Positions 53,494-63,399 of a stretch of 64,000 nucleotides of DNA are shown here, piece after piece. Position numbers and translations under genes: made by a program. Each line of letters opens with the position of its first letter. The first letter of the stretch is position 1. The stretch covers positions 2,302,501 to 2,366,500 of the forward strand of contig JAWKLZ010000002.1 of NCBI GenBank assembly GCA_041392475.1, given 5' to 3'. The DNA comes from Chitinophagales bacterium. Its GTDB lineage: Bacteria > Bacteroidota > Bacteroidia > Chitinophagales > UBA2359. The notes beneath the pieces were generated by a model. That model did no database searches. It saw only the letters and a program-made list of their open reading frames with translations, and was not told the origin of the DNA.

Positions 53494-55506
53494 CTAATAA
53501 CGCTCCAAATCAAACAATTCATATCCTTCGTTTCTCAATTCCTCCATTTTTTTGTAGAAAGGACAAAAACGCAGGTCTTGGTGAACGGCAAATTTACCGC
53601 CTCCTTCTCGCCAAACACCCGTCCAAAACTCCTCACCCTTTGAAGTATAAACCTCCACGTCAATCAATCTAAGCCCCTGCTTCGCCAATTCTTTTTGCTT
53701 TGCCTGAAATTCCTGTTTCGACAAATTGCGGTGTAGCGCATGTTCATCTTTTCCTTCAATAAATACGCCCACCCATTTTCGATTGCCATTTATGTTGGTG
53801 TATGTTTCTATGTCAATCAGTCGCAACCCTTCTGCTGTCAGGGATTTGTATTTTTTATTGAACACATCAACCATATCCAGTCCAATGCCTTTTAAGAGCG
53901 AATTGTCTTGTAAAAAAGCATACTTCTGCCTTCCTTCCATGAAAACACCAGCCCATTTTTGCGTTTCACCACTTTTTCGATAGGTTTCTACATCAATGAG
54001 GCGCAAACCTTTTGCCGCCATTTCCTCTACTTTTGCTGCAAAATCTTCCTCGTTCATGTCCTGCCACATCGCATATTTGCCCTCCTCTTTCACAAAAACG
54101 CCATCCCATTTTCGTTCATCTTCCTCCAAAAAGGTTTCAAAATCCATCAAGCGATAACCCTTTTCTGCCAAGTCTTTACACTCCATATCGAATTCTTCGC
54201 CAGTATAAGCCACACGCACTAGATAATCGCTGTTGCCGCTTTGCCAAACGCCTGTAAACTGATGTTTTGACGCACGACTTTTTTCATCGCAATTCCACTC
54301 ATAAACATCTATGCTTTTGCTGATTCCCAACACTTTCAATATCTTATCTGCAATAATCCAAGGATTTGCCCACTCCGAATTGCACATCACCGCCACGCCA
54401 ATCCCTTGATTTGGATAGCACAAATACAAAGTTTTTGTTTTGGTCTGCGAACCACTGTGCCACACCCGCAAGTTGACCCCCGAACCATTCACGCCAAAAC
54501 CATATCCATAATCGGCTACACTGCCGTCCTTATCAGGTTTGTCTTGTTTGGTCCACATCTTGTCGTAAGTCGCTGACTTCAATATCTTTCGGTTGACCAC
54601 ACCCTGCATAAATTTGGTGAGGTCGCCAATCGTAGAATGAAAACCACCTGCGGGCAGTTTCCAAGTGATGTTGTCATCGTTTCGTAGTTCAATTTCGCCC
54701 ATGTCGTTTTTGAAGTAGCCTTTTACTTCGTTGGCCGAATTTCCAAAATGGTAATCGGGCTGCAATGTTGTCATACCTAAAGGGCTGGCAATGTATTCGC
54801 TTACCATATCTATATAGCCTTTTTGATAGGCATCTTTCCCCGCTTTTTCGACGACTGCTCCCGCCAAATTGAAGCCAAAGGTCGAGTATAAGTATTGTGT
54901 GCCAGGCGTAGATTGAAGGGGGGCATCTGCAAAAATGTTGACTGATAAATAAGAATTGTAGGGTTGATTGTCGGAATAGGCTATCTGCAATCGGTTCCAA
55001 TTGGGGTAACTTTTGTCCATTTCGTCATAATGTCCAATACCGCTTTGATTTTGAAGCAAATAGTTCATGGTGACTCCTTTTTCAGGAAAATTCTCTACAT
55101 ACGAATGAACATCTTTGTCCAAATCCAATTTGTCGTTTTCCCACAATTTCATGGCTGCAATCGAGGTAAGCGATTTCGCCATTGAAGCCCACCGAAATTT
55201 GCTGTCTAAATCCACCTTTTTTTGGGCTGCTCGGTCTTCATATCCAAACCCCTTCAAATAAGCAATTTGTCCATTGTTCACCACGCCAATCGCTAATCCA
55301 ATCAGTTCTTGTTTGACGATTTCTTCGTTTACAATTTGCTCTATTTGTTGGCTTTCGGAGGCAGGCAAAGCTTGTTGGACTTGTGCTGAGGAGCTTTGAA
55401 GCAGAAATAAACGGCTAAAGAGTATCATCCAACACAGTGAATGGAATAGTTTTTTTTTATTGTCGTTTTTTGTTTTTGCAGTCCGACAAAAGTGTAGCGT
55501 TTCCAT
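53494..55506 (-). CDS. Serine hydrolase with tandem C-terminal repeats
   Basis: Start chosen at 55506 (METLHFCRTAKTKND), since the longer frame to 55608 adds an unlikely leader. A signal segment (SLCWMILFSRLFLLQSSSAQ) precedes a beta-lactamase/penicillin-binding-like domain with SMAK (SxxK nucleophile), YSTFGFN and WHSGSQTKT (HSG in the KTG position). Residues about 430-670 hold four to five repeats of about 50 residues, each GLRLIDVETY, KWVGVFxEGKxKYAL, like the bacterial tandem repeat domain of polyglycine hydrolases, here placed after the catalytic domain. I infer a periplasmic or surface peptidase or esterase. Confidence 0.85.
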   Translation of the reverse strand: METLHFCRTAKTKNDNKKKLFHSLCWMILFSRLFLLQSSSAQVQQALPASESQQIEQIVNEEIVKQELIGLAIGVVNNGQIAYLKGFGYEDRAAQKKVDLDSKFRWASMAKSLTSIAAMKLWENDKLDLDKDVHSYVENFPEKGVTMNYLLQNQSGIGHYDEMDKSYPNWNRLQIAYSDNQPYNSYLSVNIFADAPLQSTPGTQYLYSTFGFNLAGAVVEKAGKDAYQKGYIDMVSEYIASPLGMTTLQPDYHFGNSANEVKGYFKNDMGEIELRNDDNITWKLPAGGFHSTIGDLTKFMQGVVNRKILKSATYDKMWTKQDKPDKDGSVADYGYGFGVNGSGVNLRVWHSGSQTKTKTLYLCYPNQGIGVAVMCNSEWANPWIIADKILKVLGISKSIDVYEWNCDEKSRASKHQFTGVWQSGNSDYLVRVAYTGEEFDMECKDLAEKGYRLMDFETFLEEDERKWDGVFVKEEGKYAMWQDMNEEDFAAKVEEMAAKGLRLIDVETYRKSGETQKWAGVFMEGRQKYAFLQDNSLLKGIGLDMVDVFNKKYKSLTAEGLRLIDIETYTNINGNRKWVGVFIEGKDEHALHRNLSKQEFQAKQKELAKQGLRLIDVEVYTSKGEEFWTGVWREGGGKFAVHQDLRFCPFYKKMEELRNEGYELFDLERY

Positions 55507-55723
55507 GAATAAGGGAGTTTGAAGGTTAATGGTGTTGTACCAAAATGGAATGAATGGTTTGTTTATTTCATTGGAGAGAGTGATTGCACTGGTATTGCAA
55601 TATAGCATTTTTTTGGGGAAAATGGGAAATTAACTAAGCCTCGAAATCACTCTAACCAAATCTTTTTCTGCAATATTTTTCCATTATCGCTCTGCAATTG
55701 AAGGATATAGATACGACTGTTTA

Positions 55724-56545
55724 CTATGGCGTTATTGTAATCGTCTTCTCAACCACCGATGCCGCACTAAAATGCCCTATCGCACCATTGCTGATATTGC
55801 TCGGAATATTGGCAGGTGGACCGTCAAAAGGGCCTCCTCGCCAAACCGTTTCCAGCATGACGGCCTCAAAAAAGTCCAAGGTTTCTTCTGGAATTGCCCG
55901 CATTTGCAGTGTCACTGTGTCGCCCATTGCAAAATACACATTGTCCATTTCGATGCCGTTGATGTAATTGCCGTCCACAAAGTCATCTCGTTCAAAAGCG
56001 GCATTTTTCAAGGTATCGGTTTTGTCGACTCCATTGACAAAGGTTTTCCACATATAAAAATCGCCTTTTCCTTGCGGCTCCTGTACATACATGAGGAGGT
56101 AGTAAATATCGGTTTCCTCGGGTTCATCTTCTGCCAAATCTTCATCCATTTCGTATTGAAGTGAATCTATTTCAACAATGCGTTTCATGGTCGAAATGGC
56201 TTCGTAGTATTCGCCATTGTAGTCAATTTGAAGCGTATAGGTTTTGCCGATTTCTCCTTTCACCGTTGGGGCAGTTTGGTAAATGCCTGCTGTGGTTTCG
56301 GTCAAATCAAAGGTTTGTGTGCCATCTGTGATGCTGACCTTTGCGCCAATGGCTCGTGGTGCTTCTTGGTTGGCGAAATAGTCGCTTGTGAGCGTCAATT
56401 CAATGGTTTGTGCTTCGGCTTGATTCGTAAACCAGCCTTCAACTACCAGTCGCTGAAAGTCTTGGTTGTTGAGGTCAAGCTGTATATCTTCGGTGCAACT
56501 TGTGGTTAGCATATAAGCCAATAGGATGAAAAAGAATATTCTCAT
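55724..56545 (-). CDS. DUF4249 lipoprotein
   Basis: This 273-residue lipoprotein (FFFILLAYMLTTSC) belongs to DUF4249: TEDIQLDLNNQDFQRLVVEG, TIELTLTSDYFANQEAPRAI, KTYTLQIDYNGEYYEAISTM, VDSLQYEM-like IVEIDSLQYEMDED and EETLDFFEAVMLETVWRGGP. In Bacteroidota DUF4249 genes follow a TonB-dependent receptor and probably act with it at the outer membrane. It is 194 bp downstream of the receptor on the same strand. Confidence 0.85.
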   Translation of the reverse strand: MRIFFFILLAYMLTTSCTEDIQLDLNNQDFQRLVVEGWFTNQAEAQTIELTLTSDYFANQEAPRAIGAKVSITDGTQTFDLTETTAGIYQTAPTVKGEIGKTYTLQIDYNGEYYEAISTMKRIVEIDSLQYEMDEDLAEDEPEETDIYYLLMYVQEPQGKGDFYMWKTFVNGVDKTDTLKNAAFERDDFVDGNYINGIEMDNVYFAMGDTVTLQMRAIPEETLDFFEAVMLETVWRGGPFDGPPANIPSNISNGAIGHFSAASVVEKTITITP

Positions 56546-56739
56546 TTTTTTGTGTTAATGTGTTAATGTATTGGTGTTTTTTTGTGTTGAGGTGTTGAGG
56601 TCTTTCATCTTTCGTCCAAATTCTAAACCAGTCCTTCAACAAGATTCCTTCGGAGTGATAGGTAAAAAAAACTCTGTGCCTCCGTTTCTCTGTGTTCAAT
56701 CAAAAAAATTCTCCCTCTATGCCTCCGTGTTCATCCTTC

Positions 56740-59100
56740 TCAAAATTTGAAGTTTCTCGTCACCGATGGAATGATTCCAAACAGATACAATTTCTCTGCC
56801 TTTGTGACCGTAGGATTTTCGGTATCTTGGACAAAATTGATAGAGAAAGCATTTTTGCGGAAGTAGGTGTTGTAAACCGAAAAGACCCATTCATTGGTGA
56901 GCTTTCGATTGGGATTTTTCTTCGATTTGGGGCGAAGTGTAGCAGACAAATCCAAGCGATGGTAAGCGGGCAATCTTGCAGCGTTGCGGTCAGAATAGAC
57001 GGGTGTAACCATGTTGCCATATTCAAAACGACCCGTTGGCATGGTCACTGCAGCGCCTGTCGAATAGGTCCAATTGCTTCCAAACGTCCATTTGTCGTTC
57101 AAATCGTAAGTGGCAAACAACGAAACATCGTGGGTTCGGTCGTAGCGGTTGGGATAGGTTTTTCCGTTGTTGATTTCTGGAATTTTGCGCTCTGTTCTCG
57201 ACAAAGTATAGCTCAACATTCCCTGCAATTTGCCCTCCTGTTTTCTGACCATGAACTCCAAACCATAGGCATACCCTTCTCCAATCCTCAGTTCTCCTTC
57301 CAAATATTCATTCAGCAACAACTGTGCGTGGTCTTTGAAGTCAATTTGGTTGTCCATGTTTTTGTAGTAGGCTTCAATAGAGGTTTCAAACATGTTGTTT
57401 TTGAAGTTGCGGAAGTAGCCTACTGCAATTTGGTCGGCACGTTGTGGGTCGACATTGGTACTACTTGGAAACCAAATGTCTAAGGGGGATGCTGAAGTGG
57501 AATTGGAGGCCAAATGAACGTATTGAACAGTACGGTTGTAGCTCAATTTGACCGAACTTTCATCGTTTAGGCTGTATTTGAGCGATAATCGAGGTTCGAT
57601 TCCCGTGTGGGTTTTATAGATTTCTCCTTTGTTGTAATGCGTTGAATCCATGACGGTGTAATTGTCGGGATTGCTTTTGTCGTAGGTATAAACGGTGGCT
57701 TTTCCCACATTCTGAAATGCCGAAAATCGCAGTCCATAGGTTGCCTTCAATCGGGGAGTGATTTTGTGGTCATTGCTGATATAAGCGGCGTGTTCCCAAG
57801 CATAGATTTCAGGCAGCTTGATGTCGTTGAAAATACCTCCATCTGTTGGAGTGACGCTGCGGGCATGACCTGGCGAAAATTGGTAGTAGGTAGAATGTAC
57901 GCCAAACTTCAAGGTATTGTCTGGATTGAGGAAATAATTGAAGTCCACCTTGCCTGTTTGGTTGGTGATGTCAGATGTCCATTCAAAGGCATCAACGCCA
58001 GCAGGATCGCCCAGGAGATAATCAAAATTACTGTAAATCAGTGAAGTATTCATAAATAATCGGTTATTGAAGGTGTGGTTCCATCGAAGTGTGCCTGTAC
58101 CATTTCCCCATTGCATTTTGAATTCGTCACTGAATTTGAAGACATCTCGCCCAAAATATCCAGACAAGAAGATGCGGTCTTTTTCGCTGATGCGGTAGTT
58201 TCCTTTGAGGTTGAGGTCGTAAAAGTAGAGTTTGTTTTCCTTCAATTCAGGGTCACTGGACAGTCCCAAAAATAAGTCGGCATACGTTCGACGACCTGAA
58301 ACTAAAAATGACCCTCGCCCCTTTGCAATCGGAGCTTCGAGCGTCAATCGACTCGAAATCGTTCCGACTCCACCAGATGCGGTGAACTTTTTGGAGTTGC
58401 CTTCTTTCATCCGAATGTCTAAAACTGATGACAAACGCCCTCCGTATTGGGCAGGGATGCCGCCTTTGTAGAGCTGCATGTCTTTGATAGCATCGGGATT
58501 GAAGACCGAAAAGAAACCCATGAGGTGAGAGGCGTTGTAAACGGGGGCTTCGTCCAATAAAATGAGGTTTTGGTCGACATTGCCGCCTCTGACGTACAAA
58601 CCTGATGTGCCTTCCCCCGCTGATTGTACGCCTGGCAACAATTGAAGGGCTTTGATAATGTCAACTTCACCAAACAGTGCAGGCAGTTTTTTGATGGATT
58701 CGATTTTCATATTGACCGAACTCATTTCGGTGGATTCTATGTTTTTGTCTTTCCTTTCGGAGGTGACGGTAAATTCTTCCAACTCTTCTCCTTTCATAGA
58801 AAGTTCTATGTTTTTGACGACTGCTCCTTCTAAATCAATAGTTTGAATGATGCTTTCGTAACCGATATAGGAGAACACAATTTCGTAAGTGCCTCTCGGT
58901 ATGGTCAGTGAGTAGAAGCCATAAACGTTGGTAACGCCACCTGTTCCCAATTCCTTGACATAGATGTTCACGCCAATGAGTTCTTCGCCTGAGGCGGCAT
59001 CGGTAATGTGTCCACTTAGGGTGGTTTTTTGAGGATTTTGCTGCCCAAAAGTTGGCGCAGCGAGTGAGCATAGGAGCAAAAATAAAAGTACTTTTTTCAT
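56740..59100 (-). CDS. TonB-dependent receptor with carboxypeptidase-like N-terminal domain
   Basis: This 786-residue outer-membrane receptor has a signal peptide (KKVLLFLLLCSLAAPTFGQ), a carboxypeptidase-regulatory-like domain (LSGHITDAASGEELIGVNIY to YEIVFSYIGYES), a plug (ALQLLPGVQSAGEGTSGLYV, GGNVDQNLILLDEAPVYNAS, GGIPAQYGGRLSSVLDIRMK) and a 22-strand-type barrel ending GIIPSVTRNFKF with a C-terminal Phe. Substrate unknown. It forms a unit with the DUF4249 lipoprotein downstream. There is no SusD, so it is not a classical glycan-uptake pair. Confidence 0.93.
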   Translation of the reverse strand: MKKVLLFLLLCSLAAPTFGQQNPQKTTLSGHITDAASGEELIGVNIYVKELGTGGVTNVYGFYSLTIPRGTYEIVFSYIGYESIIQTIDLEGAVVKNIELSMKGEELEEFTVTSERKDKNIESTEMSSVNMKIESIKKLPALFGEVDIIKALQLLPGVQSAGEGTSGLYVRGGNVDQNLILLDEAPVYNASHLMGFFSVFNPDAIKDMQLYKGGIPAQYGGRLSSVLDIRMKEGNSKKFTASGGVGTISSRLTLEAPIAKGRGSFLVSGRRTYADLFLGLSSDPELKENKLYFYDLNLKGNYRISEKDRIFLSGYFGRDVFKFSDEFKMQWGNGTGTLRWNHTFNNRLFMNTSLIYSNFDYLLGDPAGVDAFEWTSDITNQTGKVDFNYFLNPDNTLKFGVHSTYYQFSPGHARSVTPTDGGIFNDIKLPEIYAWEHAAYISNDHKITPRLKATYGLRFSAFQNVGKATVYTYDKSNPDNYTVMDSTHYNKGEIYKTHTGIEPRLSLKYSLNDESSVKLSYNRTVQYVHLASNSTSASPLDIWFPSSTNVDPQRADQIAVGYFRNFKNNMFETSIEAYYKNMDNQIDFKDHAQLLLNEYLEGELRIGEGYAYGLEFMVRKQEGKLQGMLSYTLSRTERKIPEINNGKTYPNRYDRTHDVSLFATYDLNDKWTFGSNWTYSTGAAVTMPTGRFEYGNMVTPVYSDRNAARLPAYHRLDLSATLRPKSKKNPNRKLTNEWVFSVYNTYFRKNAFSINFVQDTENPTVTKAEKLYLFGIIPSVTRNFKF

Positions 59101-59730
59101 TAGATAGTGTATGGTTTTGGGTTGAGCAAAGGATAGCCATGTACTGAAATACTTGATTTTAAAGCAGTCAATATTCGTGGTAATCCTGCAATGTGTTTAA
59201 GTCTGTTTAATAATTGCAGAAACGCAAGTTTTCGTCAATGCGTTTCTTTTGACGTGTAAAAGTTGGTGGTTTTAAGAAAGCTTAACCTTTTTCTGCAATG
59301 ACAATATTTATGGGCTGAACCACTATTGCAGCGATGGTTTTTGTGTTTTTGAAGTTTATTTGTTGGTAATGACAGGAGAATGTTGGAAGGTTGCAGTTGA
59401 GCAAGCGGATTTTCTTTGGCGGTTAGCAAAAATGATTCATTGCTCTATTTTCGTACAGACATATTCTGCACTTTACTTCAAGCATTTGTTATTGAAGTAT
59501 TTCTGAATTATCTGAAGAAGCGTCATTTTCATCATCAATACTATCAATTAGCAAAGAAGTAAGCGCAATTCTTTCTGTTGGGTAGAGCATCAAGGTTTCG
59601 TATGTCAGTGTTTATAAGCTCGTACATAAGACAAAGCCAATAGAATCTATGGAATCGAAGATAGATTCATAGGACAAGAAGGTAGCCTTAAAAGAGAGGA
59701 ATTTCAACTTTAATAGTGCAAAAAATCAAC
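59101..59730. other. Gene-free region between mfd and the receptor
   Basis: This 630-bp region has no convincing frame. It should carry the promoter of the receptor operon in its left part. Nothing repeated or strongly structured was seen. Confidence 0.4.
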
Positions 59731-62700
59731 CTAAGCCACCGTCACTCCACCTGCAAATTCCTCAACCTCCAACAATCGGCTGTATGCTTGTTTCACCGTA
59801 TGAATGTGGTCAAAAACGAGCAGAAAATATTGATTACTCTGTTTGAAGTACGCCCGTTTTCCTTGATTTTGAGCATATTTGAGAATGCCCGAAAAAGTAG
59901 GAGACTGGTAGTAAGGAGAAGATTGATTGGCAACAAAATAACCTCGCAACTTGCGATTTTTGAAAATAATACGTTCAAAACCAAGGCGTTTTGCCACCCA
60001 TCGAAGCTGAACCGCTTGCAGCAATTCTTTGACGGGGTTGGGCAATTTACCAAATCTATCCAGCAGATTTTTCTCAAATTGCTTCAATTTTTCCTCCGTT
60101 TCGATGTTGTCCAATTCGGTGTAAAGCTGCAAACGCTCGTCCACGCTGTTTACATAATCATCGGGAATCAAAATCTCTAAATCCGTATCAATCTGACAAT
60201 CTTGAACAAACTCCTTTTTTTCGATAATTTCGTCTTGAAAAATCTCTTTAAAGTCTGTTTCCTTCAATTCTTGAATGGCTTCCTGCAAGATTTTTTGGTA
60301 GGTATTGAAGCCAATATCTGCAATAAAACCACTTTGTTCACCCCCCAACAAATTACCTGAACCACGAATATCCAAATCCCGCATCGCTATTTTGATACCA
60401 CTACCCAAATCCGCAAATTCTTCAATGGCTTGCAAGCGTTTGCGAGAATCGTTGGGAAGGGCGTAAATCGGTGGTGAAATGAGGTAGCAAAAAGCCTTTC
60501 GATTGGAACGCCCAACACGCCCCCGCAATTGATGTAAATCACTCAATCCGAACCAGTGAGCATTGTTGATAATGATGGTATTGGCATTAGAAATATCTAA
60601 CCCTGCCTCTACAATATTGGTCGACACCAAGACATCAAACTTTCCGTCAATGAAATCCATTAGTCTATCTTCCAGCATCTTATTATCCATCTGACCATGT
60701 GCCATACCTACATTCGCATCAGGACAAAGGTTTTTGATCATCACCGCCACATCTTTCAAATCTTTCACCCGATTGTGGATAAAAAATACCTGCCCTCCAC
60801 GATAGACTTCATAGTTGATAGCTTCTCGAATTTTTTCATTTTCAAAGCGTATCACCTCCGTTTCCACAGGTTGACGGTTGGGGGGGGGAGTGCGGATGAC
60901 CGACAAATCCCTTGCGTTCATCAGCGAAAATTGCAGTGTTCTTGGGATAGGCGTTGCAGTCAATATCAACGTGTCCACATTGACCTTCAGGCTTCTCAAT
61001 TTCTCCTTTGCAGCCACGCCAAATTTTTGTTCTTCATCAATAATCAACAAGCCCAAATCTTTGAATTTGACAGTTTTGCCGAGCAAAGCGTGTGTGCCAA
61101 TGATAATGTCAATTTGTCCATTGGCGAGTTTCTCTAAGGTATCTTTTTTTTGTTTAGAAGTTTTGAAGCGATTGAGAAAGTCCACATTGGTAGGAAAATC
61201 TCTAAGCCGTTCTTTGAAGGTATGGTAGTGCTGCAAGGCCAAAATTGTGGTTGGTACCAAAATCGCCACTTGTTTGCTGTCTGCCACCGCTTTAGCTGCT
61301 GCCCGCACTGCAATTTCAGTTTTACCAAAACCCACGTCTCCGCAAACCAAACGATCCATTGGATGGCCTTTTTCCATATCCGCCTTCACATCCTGCGTAG
61401 CGGTCAATTGGTCGGGCGTATCTTCATAAATAAAAGAGGCCTCCAACTCTGTTTGCATATAGGTATCGGGTGAAAACGAAAAACCTGGACTCGCCTTTCG
61501 TTTGGCATACAATTTAATCAAATCGGCTGCAATATCTTTGATTTTGGTCTTTGCCTTGCGCTTCACCGCTGCCCAAGCATCCGAACCCAATTTGTTGATT
61601 TTGGGCTTCGTTCCATCCCGACCCACATATTTCGCTACTTTGTGCAAAGAGTTGATATTCACATACAAAATATCTTTGTCTTTGTACAAAATTCGCATCA
61701 CCTCCTGCATCTGACCATTCACTTCAATTTTTTTCAAGCCCGTATATTCGCCCACTCCGTGGTCAATATGTGTCACATAGTCGTGCGGCTTCAATTCCTG
61801 CAAGAGCTTCACACTCATTGCTTTCTTCTTAGAATAACCCTCTTTGATTTGGTATTTGTAGAAGCGTTCAAAAATTTGGTGGTCGGTATAACACGCAATT
61901 TTTAGGTCGAGGTCTAAGAAACCGTTGTAAATACTTTGGGTGATGTAGTGAACTTTCACATCCTCCCCAATGTCCTCAAAAATACTTTCAAACCGTTGAA
62001 TTTGACGGGACTGTTCGGAAAAAATGATGCTTACAATGCCTTCTGCATCATTGTTTTGAAGGTCTTTTATGAGCAGGTTAAAATTTTTGCGGAAAGCAGG
62101 CTGGGGGTAGGCTTTGTATTCAAAAGTTTCTACCTCATTTCCTTTTCTGCCCAAATATGCTTGTCGCCCAAATTCTATAATCGAGAAATCGAGCAAATCA
62201 TGCAGCAATTGTTTGGAGTGCACAAAACTGCTTACCTCCGCACTCCCAAAAATCATGCTTTCTTCGCTGCCTGTTACCCCTCTTTCCTTCAATTCAGTAG
62301 CAATTTCAAGGGCTTTGTCATAGCATTTTTGGTTGATTCCCAGTACCCCCTCCATGTCTTTTACCCAGATCGTGGTATTGTCGGGTAGGAGCTTGAAGAA
62401 AGAAGTTTTGTCGTCGCCATCAAACTGCGTTTGAATGTTGGGAACGATGGTGACATGGTTTACCTTTTTGGTGGACAACTGTGAAAGTGGGTCGAAAACA
62501 CGAATGGATTCTATTTCTTCACCAAACAATTCCACACGGTAGGGGAGGTCGTTGCCAAAGGAGAAAATATCTGCGATGTCGCCCCGCACTGAAAACTGCC
62601 CCGGCTCATACACAAAATCGGTATGCACAAAACCACAATCTACTAACAACTCAATAATGAAATTCACTGCCATTACTTCACCTACCTTGAGGTGAATGAT

Positions 62701-63129
62701 TTTTGCATCCAAAGCTTTGTGGCTCACCAATTTTTCAAACAATGCTTGGGGATATGTCACCAACAATTCGCCTGTGGTTTCACTTGCCAAAAGCCGCCCC
62801 AAAGTTTCGGTGCGGAGCAGCACATTGTTCTTGTTGATTTCCTCAAATTTGCCGGGTTTTTTGAAGGAGTCGGGAAAAAATAGGATGTCTTTTTTGTCGA
62901 GAAGGTTTTTGAGGTCGTTTTGAAAGTACGCCGCTTCTTCCTTGTCTTGCAGTATAAAAACATGGTTTTGAGGAGCTTGCTTGTAGATTGCTGCCGCTAC
63001 AATGCTGTCCATCGAACCTACCAGTCCCTTCAAATGTAACCTTGCATTGGCCAATATCTGTATGGAGGAAAGAATCTGTTCGGTGCGTTTGTCACGCATG
63101 TAATACTGCAATAGTTTTTCTAAATTCAT
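59731..63129 (-). CDS. mfd: Transcription-repair coupling factor
   Basis: Mfd displaces stalled RNA polymerase and recruits UvrA. The 1132-residue protein has the UvrB-like N-terminal region, a CarD-like polymerase-interacting domain (HDYVTHIDHGVGEYTGLKKI), helicase motif I GDVGFGKTEIAVRAA, motif II LLIIDEEQKFGV, motif III LILTATPIPRTLQFSL, the C-terminal helicase lobe with STNIVEAGLDISNAN and QLRGRVGRS, and the TRCF domain. Length and motifs are complete. Start at 63129. Monocistronic. Confidence 0.97.
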   Translation of the reverse strand: MNLEKLLQYYMRDKRTEQILSSIQILANARLHLKGLVGSMDSIVAAAIYKQAPQNHVFILQDKEEAAYFQNDLKNLLDKKDILFFPDSFKKPGKFEEINKNNVLLRTETLGRLLASETTGELLVTYPQALFEKLVSHKALDAKIIHLKVGEVMAVNFIIELLVDCGFVHTDFVYEPGQFSVRGDIADIFSFGNDLPYRVELFGEEIESIRVFDPLSQLSTKKVNHVTIVPNIQTQFDGDDKTSFFKLLPDNTTIWVKDMEGVLGINQKCYDKALEIATELKERGVTGSEESMIFGSAEVSSFVHSKQLLHDLLDFSIIEFGRQAYLGRKGNEVETFEYKAYPQPAFRKNFNLLIKDLQNNDAEGIVSIIFSEQSRQIQRFESIFEDIGEDVKVHYITQSIYNGFLDLDLKIACYTDHQIFERFYKYQIKEGYSKKKAMSVKLLQELKPHDYVTHIDHGVGEYTGLKKIEVNGQMQEVMRILYKDKDILYVNINSLHKVAKYVGRDGTKPKINKLGSDAWAAVKRKAKTKIKDIAADLIKLYAKRKASPGFSFSPDTYMQTELEASFIYEDTPDQLTATQDVKADMEKGHPMDRLVCGDVGFGKTEIAVRAAAKAVADSKQVAILVPTTILALQHYHTFKERLRDFPTNVDFLNRFKTSKQKKDTLEKLANGQIDIIIGTHALLGKTVKFKDLGLLIIDEEQKFGVAAKEKLRSLKVNVDTLILTATPIPRTLQFSLMNARDLSVIRTPPPNRQPVETEVIRFENEKIREAINYEVYRGGQVFFIHNRVKDLKDVAVMIKNLCPDANVGMAHGQMDNKMLEDRLMDFIDGKFDVLVSTNIVEAGLDISNANTIIINNAHWFGLSDLHQLRGRVGRSNRKAFCYLISPPIYALPNDSRKRLQAIEEFADLGSGIKIAMRDLDIRGSGNLLGGEQSGFIADIGFNTYQKILQEAIQELKETDFKEIFQDEIIEKKEFVQDCQIDTDLEILIPDDYVNSVDERLQLYTELDNIETEEKLKQFEKNLLDRFGKLPNPVKELLQAVQLRWVAKRLGFERIIFKNRKLRGYFVANQSSPYYQSPTFSGILKYAQNQGKRAYFKQSNQYFLLVFDHIHTVKQAYSRLLEVEEFAGGVTVA

Positions 63130-63331
63130 GTCTTTTATAGAGGGAATTGCTTGATTGTAACGACCAAATGGGTGTTGATTTGCTTGGCAAAGTTAGTGAT
63201 AAAATGGGAAAAGATGTTTAGTTTGGTTTAACGATTGGAGGGGGGAAAGGTTTGCAATGCTATTCATTTAAAACACAATTATCCGCCATTACTATTTGCT
63301 GCAAATTCGAACAATTGTCTTATATCCAAAT

Positions 63332-63371
63332 AAAAAAGGTTCTTACACTTTAACGCATAAGAACCTTTTTT
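63332..63371. terminator. Terminator of alaS
   Basis: AAAAAAGGTTCTTA pairs with TAAGAACCTTTTTT around a 12-base loop, 29 bp past the alaS stop on the minus strand. Confidence 0.88.
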
Positions 63372-63399
63372 AGAGGCATAATTTTTTCAATAAGTCAAA

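Noticed and set aside
55507..55608. Longer N terminus of the serine hydrolase (start at 55608)
   Set aside because: It adds 34 residues before a good basic-hydrophobic signal sequence; the start at 55506 is more plausible.
59489..59591. Very short minus-strand frame upstream of the receptor
   Set aside because: About 34 codons, no motif, and the reading frame could not be confirmed cleanly.
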